From B1 sp034439755 (GTDB lineage Bacteria; Bacteroidota; Bacteroidia; UKL13-3), in the NCBI GenBank assembly GCA_034439755.1, contig JAWXAZ010000103.1, positions 1-64,000 of the forward strand: 64,000 nt of DNA, given 5' to 3'. Below the pieces are notes generated by a model. It worked only from the letters and a program-made list of their open reading frames with translations, searched no databases and was not told where the DNA came from. Shown in pieces: positions 17,602 to 25,993 of the stretch. Made by a program: the position numbers and the translations under genes. Within the stretch, counting starts at the first letter, position 1. Every line of letters starts with the position of its first letter.

Positions 17602-17841
17602 TTATATGATACGCTTATGCCGTCCCAAATTAAATACTCTGTAGGTTCCGTCATTAACATTTTTGAGTTCATCTGCTCTGTACATCTCAGGAATTGATGG
17701 AATCTCTTTCACCATATTTATTATTCTTGACTTAACTCTTTTTGTTTTAGTTGGTGAATCAATCCGAATAAAATCAAGTATTTCTATGAAATTTAAACTA
17801 GCTCTTTCATCTCCCTTATTTACCCTTATTTGCTTTCCCAT
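17602..17841 (-). pseudogene. Truncated RelE/ParE-family toxin remnant
   Basis: The 79 residues resemble a RelE/ParE toxin: the helical segment ERASLNFIEILDFIRIDSP, then a charged helix, then NVNDGTYRVFNLGRHKRII. Intact toxins continue past this point for a further strand and the C-terminal catalytic residues; here a stop follows ATA directly, so about 15-25 residues are missing. The start overlaps the 3' end of the antitoxin remnant by 16 bases, the usual toxin-antitoxin arrangement. Function is probably lost. The toxin subfamily is uncertain. Confidence 0.6.
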
Positions 17842-18057
17842 TTATCAAGCAAAGCCTCTATTTCCTCCTGGGTTTTAAACTTACCTTCTTTAACTCTAGC
17901 AACAGCTTCGTCAAATTAAAGACTATAGCTATTGATGATATCATCGTTAGCTTTATCAAAAGAAAGCGCAAGCACTTTTATCTTGTTTAGCAGACCTTCT
18001 TTTTTGGATATTTAATACCCTATCAGCGATTTTTTTTCTTTCAGCCACAGTTATCAT
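17826..18057 (-). pseudogene. Frameshifted antitoxin remnant upstream of the toxin fragment
   Basis: Reading the minus strand from an ATG at 18057, the frame gives MITVAERKKIADRVLNIQK and then stops. After a frameshift the sequence continues as LNKIKVLALSFDKANDDIIN. An in-frame TAA follows, and the tail FDEAVARVKEGKFKTQEEIE runs to a stop at 17826 that overlaps the toxin start. The tail looks like the C-terminal toxin-binding helix of small antitoxins. One frameshift and one nonsense codon make it non-functional as read. Confidence 0.6.
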
Positions 18058-18204
18058 CTAATTGTTTTTTTACAATTCGAATTTAAGAGAAATTCGACAA
18101 TAAATCAACCAATTGAATTTAATACTGAAAGCATATTTGTTTCATTTTTCTAAACAGCTATTGCATTGGCATAATACGGGAAATTTTTAGGTCTGAACCA
18201 AAAA

Positions 18205-19017
18205 TTAAACAGCTACATTATATTCTCTTAATGCATTGTTGAGGCTGGTCTTTAAATCGGTGCTGGCTTTGCGCTGACCAATTATTAAGGCACATGGAAC
18301 TTGAAATGAACCGGCGGCAAATTGCTTGGTATAGGAACCCGGAATAACCACCGAACGTGCTGGTACCCTACCTTTGTATTCTATTGGTTCAGGCCCGGTA
18401 ACATCTATTATTTTTGTGCTCATGGTAAGCGTTACACCTGCACCCAAAACAGCTTCTCGTTCAATATGCACACCTTCTACCACTATGCATCTTGAACCTA
18501 TAAAGCAATTGTCTTCAATGATTACTGGAGCAGCTTGAACGGGCTCCAATACACCCCCAATGCCAACGCCGCCGCTCAAGTGTACATGCTTGCCAATTTG
18601 CGCACAACTGCCCACCGTGGCCCAAGTATCTACCATAGTACCTTCGTCTACATAAGCGCCAATGTTTACATAGCTGGGCATCAAAATGGTGCCTTTACTT
18701 AAGTATGCTCCATAACGTGCAACGGCGTTGGGCACTACGCGCACGCCAAGTTCGGCATAATTGGTTTTAAGCGCCATCTTATCGTGGTACTCCATTGGCC
18801 CTACCGAATAAGTTTCCATTTTGCGAATAGGGAAGTATAAAATCACGGCCTTCTTGATCCAATCATTCACCTTCCACCCCCCGTCAATTGGTTCAGCCAC
18901 CCTTAAAATACCCTTGTCTAATTTCTCTATAACTTCATTAATGGCCTGCTGAGTTGCCGCATCTGTTAGCAACGAACGATTATCCCACGCTTTTTCTATT
19001 ATTGATTGATGATCCAT
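18205..19017 (-). CDS. dapD: Tetrahydrodipicolinate N-succinyltransferase
   Basis: The enzyme succinylates tetrahydrodipicolinate in the succinylase branch of lysine/meso-diaminopimelate synthesis. The left-handed beta-helix repeats are evident (ARYGAYLSKGTILMPSYVNI, GAYVDEGTMVDTWATVGSCA, QIGKHVHLSGGVGIGGVLEP). The N-terminal helical domain begins MDHQSIIEKAWDNRSLL. An in-frame ATG 93 bases upstream (19110) would add 31 residues not seen in the family. I chose 19017, which gives 270 residues, the usual DapD length. The C-terminus YTKQFAAGSFQVPCALIIGQ is typical. It is a single gene with a TTGGTTCAG copy at 18384 and another at 18888. Confidence 0.93.
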   Translation of the reverse strand: MDHQSIIEKAWDNRSLLTDAATQQAINEVIEKLDKGILRVAEPIDGGWKVNDWIKKAVILYFPIRKMETYSVGPMEYHDKMALKTNYAELGVRVVPNAVARYGAYLSKGTILMPSYVNIGAYVDEGTMVDTWATVGSCAQIGKHVHLSGGVGIGGVLEPVQAAPVIIEDNCFIGSRCIVVEGVHIEREAVLGAGVTLTMSTKIIDVTGPEPIEYKGRVPARSVVIPGSYTKQFAAGSFQVPCALIIGQRKASTDLKTSLNNALREYNVAV

Positions 19018-19150
19018 TTGGCAATAATACAACTCATCTTTCATTCCCAATAGAAAGTGAATAAAATTTACCACAGAATTAAATTGTGGAGGGAAAGAAA
19101 ATTGTTGCATGTGTTGTTAAAAATATGAAAAATTAGTAAATTCGGATGCT

Positions 19151-20635
19151 TTGATAAAATTAACATTTTCTATAATTCTCTTTTCTATCTATCAAACAAA
19201 TTTGTTTGGTCAAGTTTTTATTAAACCAAAGCAGGTATATTATTTTGCCGATACTATTCCCAATTCATATTATATTCAATCGATTTTTGTTGATGCCATT
19301 TCTCCAGATTCAATGGCTTACCAATTAAATAAATTCCCTAACGAAAGTTGGCCAGATTACTCTTGTATGGGCATGAAAGAAGGGGTAATGGGAACAACTG
19401 TTTTAAACCAAGGCAATAAACATTATATAATTACTGCTCTTTTAGATACTTTTTGCATTGATTATGGCGCTAAAGATACTTTTCTTATTTCAAGAAATAG
19501 CCTTGCTGGATTGAAGGTCTATGGCATTCCAACTGTTAAACAATACAATTATTTATTGAATACATGGGACAGCATTTGGGAGATTTCCTTATTCACCACC
19601 GACTTAAATAACAATCCAATAAAGGGTAATCCAATTAATCAATTGTATTGGCGATTTTCTGATTTTTTTGGGGTAATTGCTTTTCCTAATTTAAAGGGCT
19701 TTTATAATAAATTACAACAAAACAGACAACTTCATCTTATTGGGGTTTTAACCTATGAAAAAAGGTGTTTTGGTATTACAAATTTGAACCCGCAAGAGCT
19801 TGTTTCTCGATATATTGACCTTAATATTGGCGATGAATTACATGAACAGATGGTTGATTATAGTTCTCAATATTCAGAAACTACAGAAACCATCAGGAAA
19901 ATTACACATAGAACGGATTCACCCAATTACATTATTTATACAGAAAAGCATTTTCAATATTATAGATACTTTAAAAGAAATGATGATAACAAGGATACAA
20001 TTTATGAAGTAAATAGAATTTTTGAAAGGGGATTTTGGGTCTATAAATTTGATACTAATTATACCTACTTTGACCCCAAAAGTCAATTTACATTATTACC
20101 AGGCTATGTAAATACAACACCTTTTTATTATGAACGAAATAAGAATCTTTGGGTTTATATAGGTAGTTCTCCTTATTTTTTCATAAATTATTATTTCGAA
20201 GAAATCGATTCTTGTTGGAAAAGACGCCAACACTCTGTAGAACCTGCTGTAGAGTCTATTTTTTACAAAGGAATTGGAGGCCCTTATTACCATTTTTCAT
20301 CGGGCTATTACAACAATTTATTGTATTATAAAATAAATAACCAGGTTTGGGGTACACCATTAATAAGTGGCATAGACAAACCTAATCCGAAATTAAAATT
20401 TAATATTTTCCCCAATCCAGCAAATCAAATACTTTGGGTGGAAGTGCCAATTGGAACAAAGGGAAATTTCAACTTAATAGAAGCTAGCGGAGTAAATTTG
20501 CTAAATCATAAATTCACTAAAAATTTTAACCTTAACCTAGGCAATTATAAAGCTGGTTTATATTTCGGATTGATTACAGATGAAGATGGAAACATGCTAG
20601 AAATAAAGAAAATTATTATTTCTCATGTCGATTAA
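19151..20635 (+). CDS. Secreted protein of unknown function with T9SS sorting domain
   Basis: The TTG start gives a signal peptide (MIKLTFSIILFSIYQTNLFG, cleavage before QV). No ATG precedes it in frame near the start. The central region is rich in Tyr, Asn and aromatic strands with no family I recognise. The C-terminal 75 residues match a type A T9SS sorting domain: FNIFPNPANQILWVEVPIGT, then NLGNYKAGLYFGLITDEDG and a final basic strand. It is divergent from dapD across a gap of about 130 bases. It is more AT-rich than its neighbours, as is common for secreted accessory proteins. Confidence 0.7.
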   Translation: MIKLTFSIILFSIYQTNLFGQVFIKPKQVYYFADTIPNSYYIQSIFVDAISPDSMAYQLNKFPNESWPDYSCMGMKEGVMGTTVLNQGNKHYIITALLDTFCIDYGAKDTFLISRNSLAGLKVYGIPTVKQYNYLLNTWDSIWEISLFTTDLNNNPIKGNPINQLYWRFSDFFGVIAFPNLKGFYNKLQQNRQLHLIGVLTYEKRCFGITNLNPQELVSRYIDLNIGDELHEQMVDYSSQYSETTETIRKITHRTDSPNYIIYTEKHFQYYRYFKRNDDNKDTIYEVNRIFERGFWVYKFDTNYTYFDPKSQFTLLPGYVNTTPFYYERNKNLWVYIGSSPYFFINYYFEEIDSCWKRRQHSVEPAVESIFYKGIGGPYYHFSSGYYNNLLYYKINNQVWGTPLISGIDKPNPKLKFNIFPNPANQILWVEVPIGTKGNFNLIEASGVNLLNHKFTKNFNLNLGNYKAGLYFGLITDEDGNMLEIKKIIISHVD

Positions 20636-20715
20636 TCTTTATTTTTTTTAGGCACAAATCACAAAACTTATTTTAGACTTTTTTATACATAAGTTTAAAA
20701 ATACAACACATAAAA

Positions 20716-21396
20716 TTGGAGCAATTAAATGAATTTTACTTAGAGGATTCTTGGAAGCAAGCAATGAGTGAAGCCTTTGCTAAACCAAGTTTTACAGCCT
20801 TACAACATTTTTTAAATGCGGAGTATAAAAACAATACATTATTCTACCCTCCTGTTTCAAAAATATTTGAGGCCTTTAATCGAACCCAATTTCATCAGGT
20901 AAAAATAGTATTGCTTGGTCAAGATCCTTATCACGGTTTGAACCAAGCGCATGGTTTAAGTTTTTCGGTGAACGAAGGCGTACCCTTTCCTCCTTCTTTG
21001 AAAAACATCTTTAAAGGTTTGCAGGTAGATTATCCTGATTATAAAATTCCTATTAATGGCAACTTAAGCAATTGGGCCAATCAGGGGGTATTGTTGTTGA
21101 ATGCTACTTTAACCGTTAGGGCTGGCGAAGCCGGTAGTCACCAAAAAAAAGGTTGGGAGGAATTTACCGATGAAGCCATAAAGCAATTAAGCCTACAAAG
21201 GGAGCATTTGGTGTTTTTACTTTGGGGAAATTATGCGCAAAGTAAGTCGGACTTAATAAACACAAAAAAACATTTAACCCTGCAAGCCCCTCACCCATCG
21301 CCACTTTCGGCCCACCGAGGTTTTTTTAATTGCAAGCATTTTAGCCAAGCAAATGCCTATTTAATAAGCCATCAAATTAGTCCAATTAATTGGTAA
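20716..21396 (+). CDS. ung: Uracil-DNA glycosylase
   Basis: The family 1 UDG removes uracil from DNA in base-excision repair. The catalytic motif LLGQDPYHGLNQAHGLSF holds the water-activating Asp near residue 70. NWANQGVLLLNATLTV, LLWGNYAQ and the DNA-intercalation loop HPSPLSAHRGFFNCKHF follow. Length 226 is standard. The start is TTG; the next in-frame Met is 16 residues on and would remove a conserved helix, so TTG is preferred. Nothing is missing. Confidence 0.95.
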   Translation: MEQLNEFYLEDSWKQAMSEAFAKPSFTALQHFLNAEYKNNTLFYPPVSKIFEAFNRTQFHQVKIVLLGQDPYHGLNQAHGLSFSVNEGVPFPPSLKNIFKGLQVDYPDYKIPINGNLSNWANQGVLLLNATLTVRAGEAGSHQKKGWEEFTDEAIKQLSLQREHLVFLLWGNYAQSKSDLINTKKHLTLQAPHPSPLSAHRGFFNCKHFSQANAYLISHQISPINW

Positions 21397-21516
21397 GAGA
21401 ATTTTAACAATTGAAATTTTTAATTAGACCAAAGGTATTTAAAGATTTCACAAGGGTAAATAAAACAAAACTACCGCATAAGAAAGCAAAATCTAAATTG
21501 CACCATATTTTCGGCA

Positions 21517-21930
21517 TTACTCCTCTTCGTAAAAATCTATTAGCGACCCCATATACTCGGCCGTCCAACCGTCGGCAATGTCATTGTACTCATCGTCGGG
21601 AATATTGGTGTGGCGCACTTCTAAGCTAGTTCCTTGGTTATGCGGGTGCAACTTTAGGGTAACAATACTGGGTGATTCGGTTTCTTCCTCGCCAAAATAC
21701 CATTGTTGCACAATTTTTTTATTGGGTTCAAGCTCCAAGTTTTTGCCCAATATGCTACCATCCCACATAGAAAATTCTGCCCCAACCTCTGCCACAAAAC
21801 TAGCTTGATCGCCAGTCCACAGCATCATGGTTGACTCATTGGTTAATGCCAAATAAACATCTTCTGGCGGTGCCGGAATGATGTAATACTTCTTTAAATC
21901 TTTCACGCCAGAAAGATAGGTGTTTCGCAA
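21517..21930 (-). CDS. SRPBCC/START-like (AHSA1-type) domain protein
   Basis: The 137-residue single-domain protein has the helix-grip pattern DLKKYYIIPAPPEDVYLALT, followed by WTGDQASFVAEVGAEFSMWD, the IVQQWYFGEE strand and the C-terminal helix DGWTAEYMGSLIDFYEE. Such proteins bind small hydrophobic ligands or act as chaperone co-factors. The ATG lies three bases after the stop of the TPR gene on the same strand, so it is the last gene of the long minus-strand run that starts near 28.7 kb. Confidence 0.7.
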   Translation of the reverse strand: MRNTYLSGVKDLKKYYIIPAPPEDVYLALTNESTMMLWTGDQASFVAEVGAEFSMWDGSILGKNLELEPNKKIVQQWYFGEEETESPSIVTLKLHPHNQGTSLEVRHTNIPDDEYNDIADGWTAEYMGSLIDFYEEE

Positions 21931-21933
21931 TTA

Positions 21934-22542
21934 TTATTTAACAAGCGCTAAGCCTTCTAATGCAGAAGCATCGTCGGGCTTATTATTAAGCACATGCTGA
22001 AACAAATTTTTCGCTTCCACTTTGTTGCCCAAGTAATAATAACTCCAGCCTAATAACAACCCAGCTTCCCTATCGAATGGATATAAATTATACACTTCCT
22101 GCAAATATTTTTTAGCATTTGCATAATCCTTCCGGTAAAAATAAATGGAACCCAAATAGTAATTCGCCTTCGAATTTTTACCGTCCAATTTAAGAATGTT
22201 TTTGTAAGCTTGTTCTACCGAATTCCATTTTTCTTGCGCAATCAATGGGTAAATTAGTCCCCAAAGCGGCTCGGTTGCCGTTGGTTTAAGCACCATGGCT
22301 TTTTGGTAATAGGTAACAGATTCGCTGTGTTTTTTTGAACTGTAATACAACCAACCCAATCGCAAATTTACTTCATAAACGGCAACATGCGTCTGGGCTT
22401 GCATGGCATTAATGGCTTCTGTATAACTACCTATTTTCTCTGCGGCATAACTCTTGGCAAACAGATCGCTGAGGTTTTGTGCTTGTAATTGCGCGCTGCC
22501 AATTAGCAGTAGGGCAAATAAGATTTTCTTTAAAGCTGACAT
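21934..22542 (-). CDS. Periplasmic tetratricopeptide-repeat protein
   Basis: The 202 residues start with a signal peptide (MSALKKILFALLLIGSAQLQ, cleavage around AQA-QN). About five TPR-like helix pairs follow (LRLGWLYYSSKKHSESVTYY, ANYYLGSIYFYRKDYANAKK, AGLLLGWSYYYLGNKVEAKN). TPR arrays bind partner proteins. Its start overlaps the 3' end of the TPR-barrel gene by 13 bases, so expression is likely coupled. It is probably an accessory to the membrane proteins encoded upstream. Confidence 0.7.
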   Translation of the reverse strand: MSALKKILFALLLIGSAQLQAQNLSDLFAKSYAAEKIGSYTEAINAMQAQTHVAVYEVNLRLGWLYYSSKKHSESVTYYQKAMVLKPTATEPLWGLIYPLIAQEKWNSVEQAYKNILKLDGKNSKANYYLGSIYFYRKDYANAKKYLQEVYNLYPFDREAGLLLGWSYYYLGNKVEAKNLFQHVLNNKPDDASALEGLALVK

Positions 22543-23861
22543 TTGATGGTAATAAAAAATAAATGGTTGTAATAATTATAAGTTTGATACGAAAAGGTAT
22601 TGATTCCATTTTCTAGGGTATATCCACTTTCGCGCATTTGATATCGGTAACCTGGCGCAAGGGTATACCTGTTTTTTCGCAATGAAATATCCAATCCAGT
22701 CGACCATTTTAATGGGTCAAAAGTGTTTAGGGTTAAGAACCCAAGACGACCCATATAATTATTTAAACTACCTGCCATATAACTGGCCTCAATGATCCAA
22801 TTGGCATTGGGGGCAAATCCAATTTTTTGTTGGTAAACAAAATTGTTCTGTCCATTAAGAATCGATAAACTGGCACTTGAATACCCAAATAGTTTGGAGT
22901 TGCCTAAAGGAAAATAAGTTATACCTGCCTCGGTCTGAATCCTAGGTAAAAAATCAAAATTTCCATAATTCAAAAACAAAATAGGCTCAATGTATTTGCT
23001 GCGTTTAGAAACATACATGCTTATAGAAATTGAATTGGTTTTTTCGCTGGTATCCATAATTGGAGCATTAGGCGGCGTAGGATTTATATTGCTATTGATG
23101 TATGGGTGCGTAAAATTTTGATGATAGTATGCCATGCCAAATCCTGATCCCCATCCGTCTTTAAAATTCTTAGTCAAGCCTAAATTCAATTGCACATTCA
23201 AGGTACTGTAATTTTTTTCCAAATCAGTTGCAAAGAATTGCAATTTAGAAAGTTGATTTGATTGGTACAAATTTCCACCCACATGCAAACGGGTATCTGG
23301 CGCAAGCAGCACCTCAAAATAAGCCCTAATATAATCCATGCCAGAGAAAAAATCGCCTGCAGCATACGGTCCTTGTTTCCTTAGGTTTACCCCATTAAAA
23401 CTGCTTTCATTGTTGGTTAAAATTGCCCCACCTTCCAATTCAAAATTACTTAAACCTTTATGCAAAGCAATATGGTCTGAACCAATTTGCGGATGCAAAA
23501 TCAAAAACATATTTGCCCTTTGAAATTGGGCAGTTTTTAACAAACATTGATAGGTATAAGTAAGCACATATTCTTCGGAAGGATTCATCTCTACGGCCTT
23601 ATTAAAATGCATATACGCCGCTTCAAAATTACCCAACCTAAAATATGCAATTCCCAATCGAACACGCAAATAGTAGAAATCAATCTGTTCTTTCAAAGCT
23701 TGCTTTCCTATTCGAATTAGCGCCGCATTTTCTAAGTTATTAAAGTATTGATGCGAAAGGGAATCAACCTTTGCATAGCTAAGCTCTTGCGCATTAACGG
23801 CGCTTTGGTTCAGACCGAAAAAAAACAGGAACAAACTTAAAATTAAGAAGCGCATATCCAA
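22530..23861 (-). CDS. TPR plus outer-membrane beta-barrel protein
   Basis: A signal peptide (FLILSLFLFFFGLNQSAVNA) is followed by a short TPR region (about 30-110: LGIAYFRLGNFEAAYMHFNK). Then come about 300 residues of alternating strands with aromatic girdles, ending in a YNYYNHLFFITIKCQL-like terminal strand. This TPR-plus-barrel layout resembles YaiO-type outer-membrane proteins; the match is structural rather than by motif. It overlaps the preceding gene (urea transporter-M23) by 19 bases and the TPR gene by 13. Surface display with periplasmic TPR contact is the likely arrangement. Confidence 0.6.
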   Translation of the reverse strand: MDMRFLILSLFLFFFGLNQSAVNAQELSYAKVDSLSHQYFNNLENAALIRIGKQALKEQIDFYYLRVRLGIAYFRLGNFEAAYMHFNKAVEMNPSEEYVLTYTYQCLLKTAQFQRANMFLILHPQIGSDHIALHKGLSNFELEGGAILTNNESSFNGVNLRKQGPYAAGDFFSGMDYIRAYFEVLLAPDTRLHVGGNLYQSNQLSKLQFFATDLEKNYSTLNVQLNLGLTKNFKDGWGSGFGMAYYHQNFTHPYINSNINPTPPNAPIMDTSEKTNSISISMYVSKRSKYIEPILFLNYGNFDFLPRIQTEAGITYFPLGNSKLFGYSSASLSILNGQNNFVYQQKIGFAPNANWIIEASYMAGSLNNYMGRLGFLTLNTFDPLKWSTGLDISLRKNRYTLAPGYRYQMRESGYTLENGINTFSYQTYNYYNHLFFITIKCQL

Positions 23862-25984
23862 CGCTCCTTTCTCTTGCCTTCTTGCAAAATAATTTCTTCC
23901 AAACCCTTTTCTCCTATATAAATTTGATAGCTATAATTTCTAAAAAGATACCCAAATATGCGTGCCTGCAAATGGGTGGTTAAATGCAATTTTGTGGCGT
24001 CTTTTATGGCATTGAGCTGGTTGTTAAATTTGGCCTCGGTAAACAAATAAAATGGCGCAAGCATATCTTGTAACCAAATAAAAACAGGGTAATTAAAATG
24101 TATCAAAGGCAATTGATCTTTTATATGAATATTGGAATAAGCGCCTAGCAAAACCGAATAACAACTCATATAAAAGTGAAACAAATCACTGTTGCGACTC
24201 CCTTCAAAATCGGTGAAATAAAATCGGGTACCATCGTTTACAAAATAGGCGTAACTTTTACTCTTCTTCTCATACAAATAACTGCGGTTATAAGCATCTG
24301 TAAAAACCTCCCACTCAATTAACTCTTTGCTATTTTCTTTGTAAAAGCGCAGCACTTTGCCTGGAGGCAAATCAAAGGCTTGCAACAAAATTTGATTGGG
24401 TTCCACATTGCAAATAATTGCCTGTTCTTTGGGCACTTCAAATATTTTTAAGGCAATATGCTTGTCGTTTTCTTTTTCAATAAAATAAGAGATGGGATAA
24501 GCTTGGGTAATGGCGCCAATTTCTGGCGAAAATTGCATTTGAAAATGCACATGCGGCTCTGGCGAACGTCCGCTATTGCCGCAATTTGCCAGCATACTAC
24601 CCTTTAACACATAATCGCCCACTGCCACTTTAAAAGAGTCTTTTTTGATGTGACTAATTTGAGAAAATAAGCCATCTAAATGATTAAGCACAAGTGTATT
24701 TCCCCAATTTTTATGGGTGTCTACGGCACCAACATCATTGTCGTCTATGTGGTTCACAATTTCGTAAACATACCCATCGGCTGGAGCCAAAATAGGTTTG
24801 TTATACCCATAAAAATCGCTCACCTGCAAGCCTGGTTCTTGATAGGTTTTTTTCTGTTGGTCTACTATCACAAAATCGAGGGCTTTGCTCCAATCGCCCA
24901 GGTGCGTTATGGTGCCATCATAACCCTGACTCACCTGCCAATCGCCCCAAAAAGGCAAGGATATTTTCTTGAGGTGCCATTGGTTGAACCGAGACAAAGC
25001 ATTGAGGTATTTATACACCGTTTTCTCTGCAGAATAATATTGAATGGTAACCAAGTGCAAGAATTGATGCAACCAACGTTGGTGCAAGGCATATAAAAAT
25101 ACGGTGGTTAATACACTAAATCCTAAAGTAAAGGTCTTTACATTAAGTCCTAAAAACAACCTATCAAATGCTATTTGAAGCAGCATTAAAACAGGTATCA
25201 TCATAAAACTAATGAGGTAAGAATAGGTATTGGGAATTAAATAAAATCCGCCAATGGCAATGGCAAAAAAGATGTAGTTTGACCCAACCAAATTTTGTGA
25301 CAATAGACTAATGTTGGCACCAAAAAAACCATATACCCAAAAGGCCGTTGCAAAGCCCAAAAATGCGAGGGTAAAAGTTATCCTAGAAAACAAAAATAAA
25401 CCTATGGCAATGAGCATGCCCCCCAAGACTGAGTTCTGAAAAAACGTGGCCGCAAGGGTTCTAAAAAACACCCTTAAAAGCTCAGGCATTTCGGTTTCAT
25501 CTAATAGATGCGGCAAGGCACTTGGATTGAGCATTGGTTCAGCCCTCACGAGCTGATTTAACTCAGAAGAAGCCAACATAACAATCCAATAACAGACTAA
25601 AAAAGGAAAGCTTAAAAAGGGCAAACTTACCTTACTAAATGCACCTTGAAAAACGGCAGTTAATACCAACAAACTCACGTTGGCAATTACAAACAAAGCT
25701 ATAAATGGCAAGTTTACTGTAAACGTAAAGGCCATAGCCAAGCCAAAAAGCAAGGCGTTAAAACCAAAAATTCCTTCTTGAATGTCCTTTCTTTTAAAGC
25801 CAAAAACGTGGGCCAAAACATTGACAAAAAGCACTGCCAAGAGTCCAAAAACTCCTATTTCTGGTGCAAAGAAACTCACCAATAAAATAATGCCTGCAAA
25901 AAGTTTGTTTAATGAAAAGAAAATTTGGCTATAGCTATTCAACATAGCATCTAGCCAATAATTCCAAGTATTTTCTTTTTTCAT
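23843..25984 (-). CDS. Urea transporter-like membrane domain fused to an M23 (LytM-like) domain
   Basis: The 713-residue protein has two halves. Residues 1 to about 310 are multi-helix and match the urea-transporter fold (LNKLFAGIILLVSFFAPEIG, EGIFGFNALLFGLAMAF, NSVLGGMLIAIGLFLFSR). From about 345 a periplasmic M23-like domain begins: ALDFVIVDQQ, NWGNTLVLNHLDGLFSQISH, GDYVLKGSMLANCGNSGRSP, then the zinc HxH motif EPHVHFQM near residue 475. The first zinc ligand of the H-x(3)-D motif is replaced by Ser (SKALD), so catalysis is doubtful. A C-terminal region of about 200 residues is unassigned. It sits in the operon after the PLP decarboxylase, 10 bases downstream, and overlaps the TPR-barrel gene. 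Confidence 0.75.
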   Translation of the reverse strand: MKKENTWNYWLDAMLNSYSQIFFSLNKLFAGIILLVSFFAPEIGVFGLLAVLFVNVLAHVFGFKRKDIQEGIFGFNALLFGLAMAFTFTVNLPFIALFVIANVSLLVLTAVFQGAFSKVSLPFLSFPFLVCYWIVMLASSELNQLVRAEPMLNPSALPHLLDETEMPELLRVFFRTLAATFFQNSVLGGMLIAIGLFLFSRITFTLAFLGFATAFWVYGFFGANISLLSQNLVGSNYIFFAIAIGGFYLIPNTYSYLISFMMIPVLMLLQIAFDRLFLGLNVKTFTLGFSVLTTVFLYALHQRWLHQFLHLVTIQYYSAEKTVYKYLNALSRFNQWHLKKISLPFWGDWQVSQGYDGTITHLGDWSKALDFVIVDQQKKTYQEPGLQVSDFYGYNKPILAPADGYVYEIVNHIDDNDVGAVDTHKNWGNTLVLNHLDGLFSQISHIKKDSFKVAVGDYVLKGSMLANCGNSGRSPEPHVHFQMQFSPEIGAITQAYPISYFIEKENDKHIALKIFEVPKEQAIICNVEPNQILLQAFDLPPGKVLRFYKENSKELIEWEVFTDAYNRSYLYEKKSKSYAYFVNDGTRFYFTDFEGSRNSDLFHFYMSCYSVLLGAYSNIHIKDQLPLIHFNYPVFIWLQDMLAPFYLFTEAKFNNQLNAIKDATKLHLTTHLQARIFGYLFRNYSYQIYIGEKGLEEIILQEGKRKERWICAS

Positions 25985-25993
25985 TTAAACTTT

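Noticed and set aside
19018..19110. Upstream ATG at 19110 as the dapD start
   Set aside because: It would add 31 residues not typical of DapD; the ATG at 19017 gives the usual length of 270.
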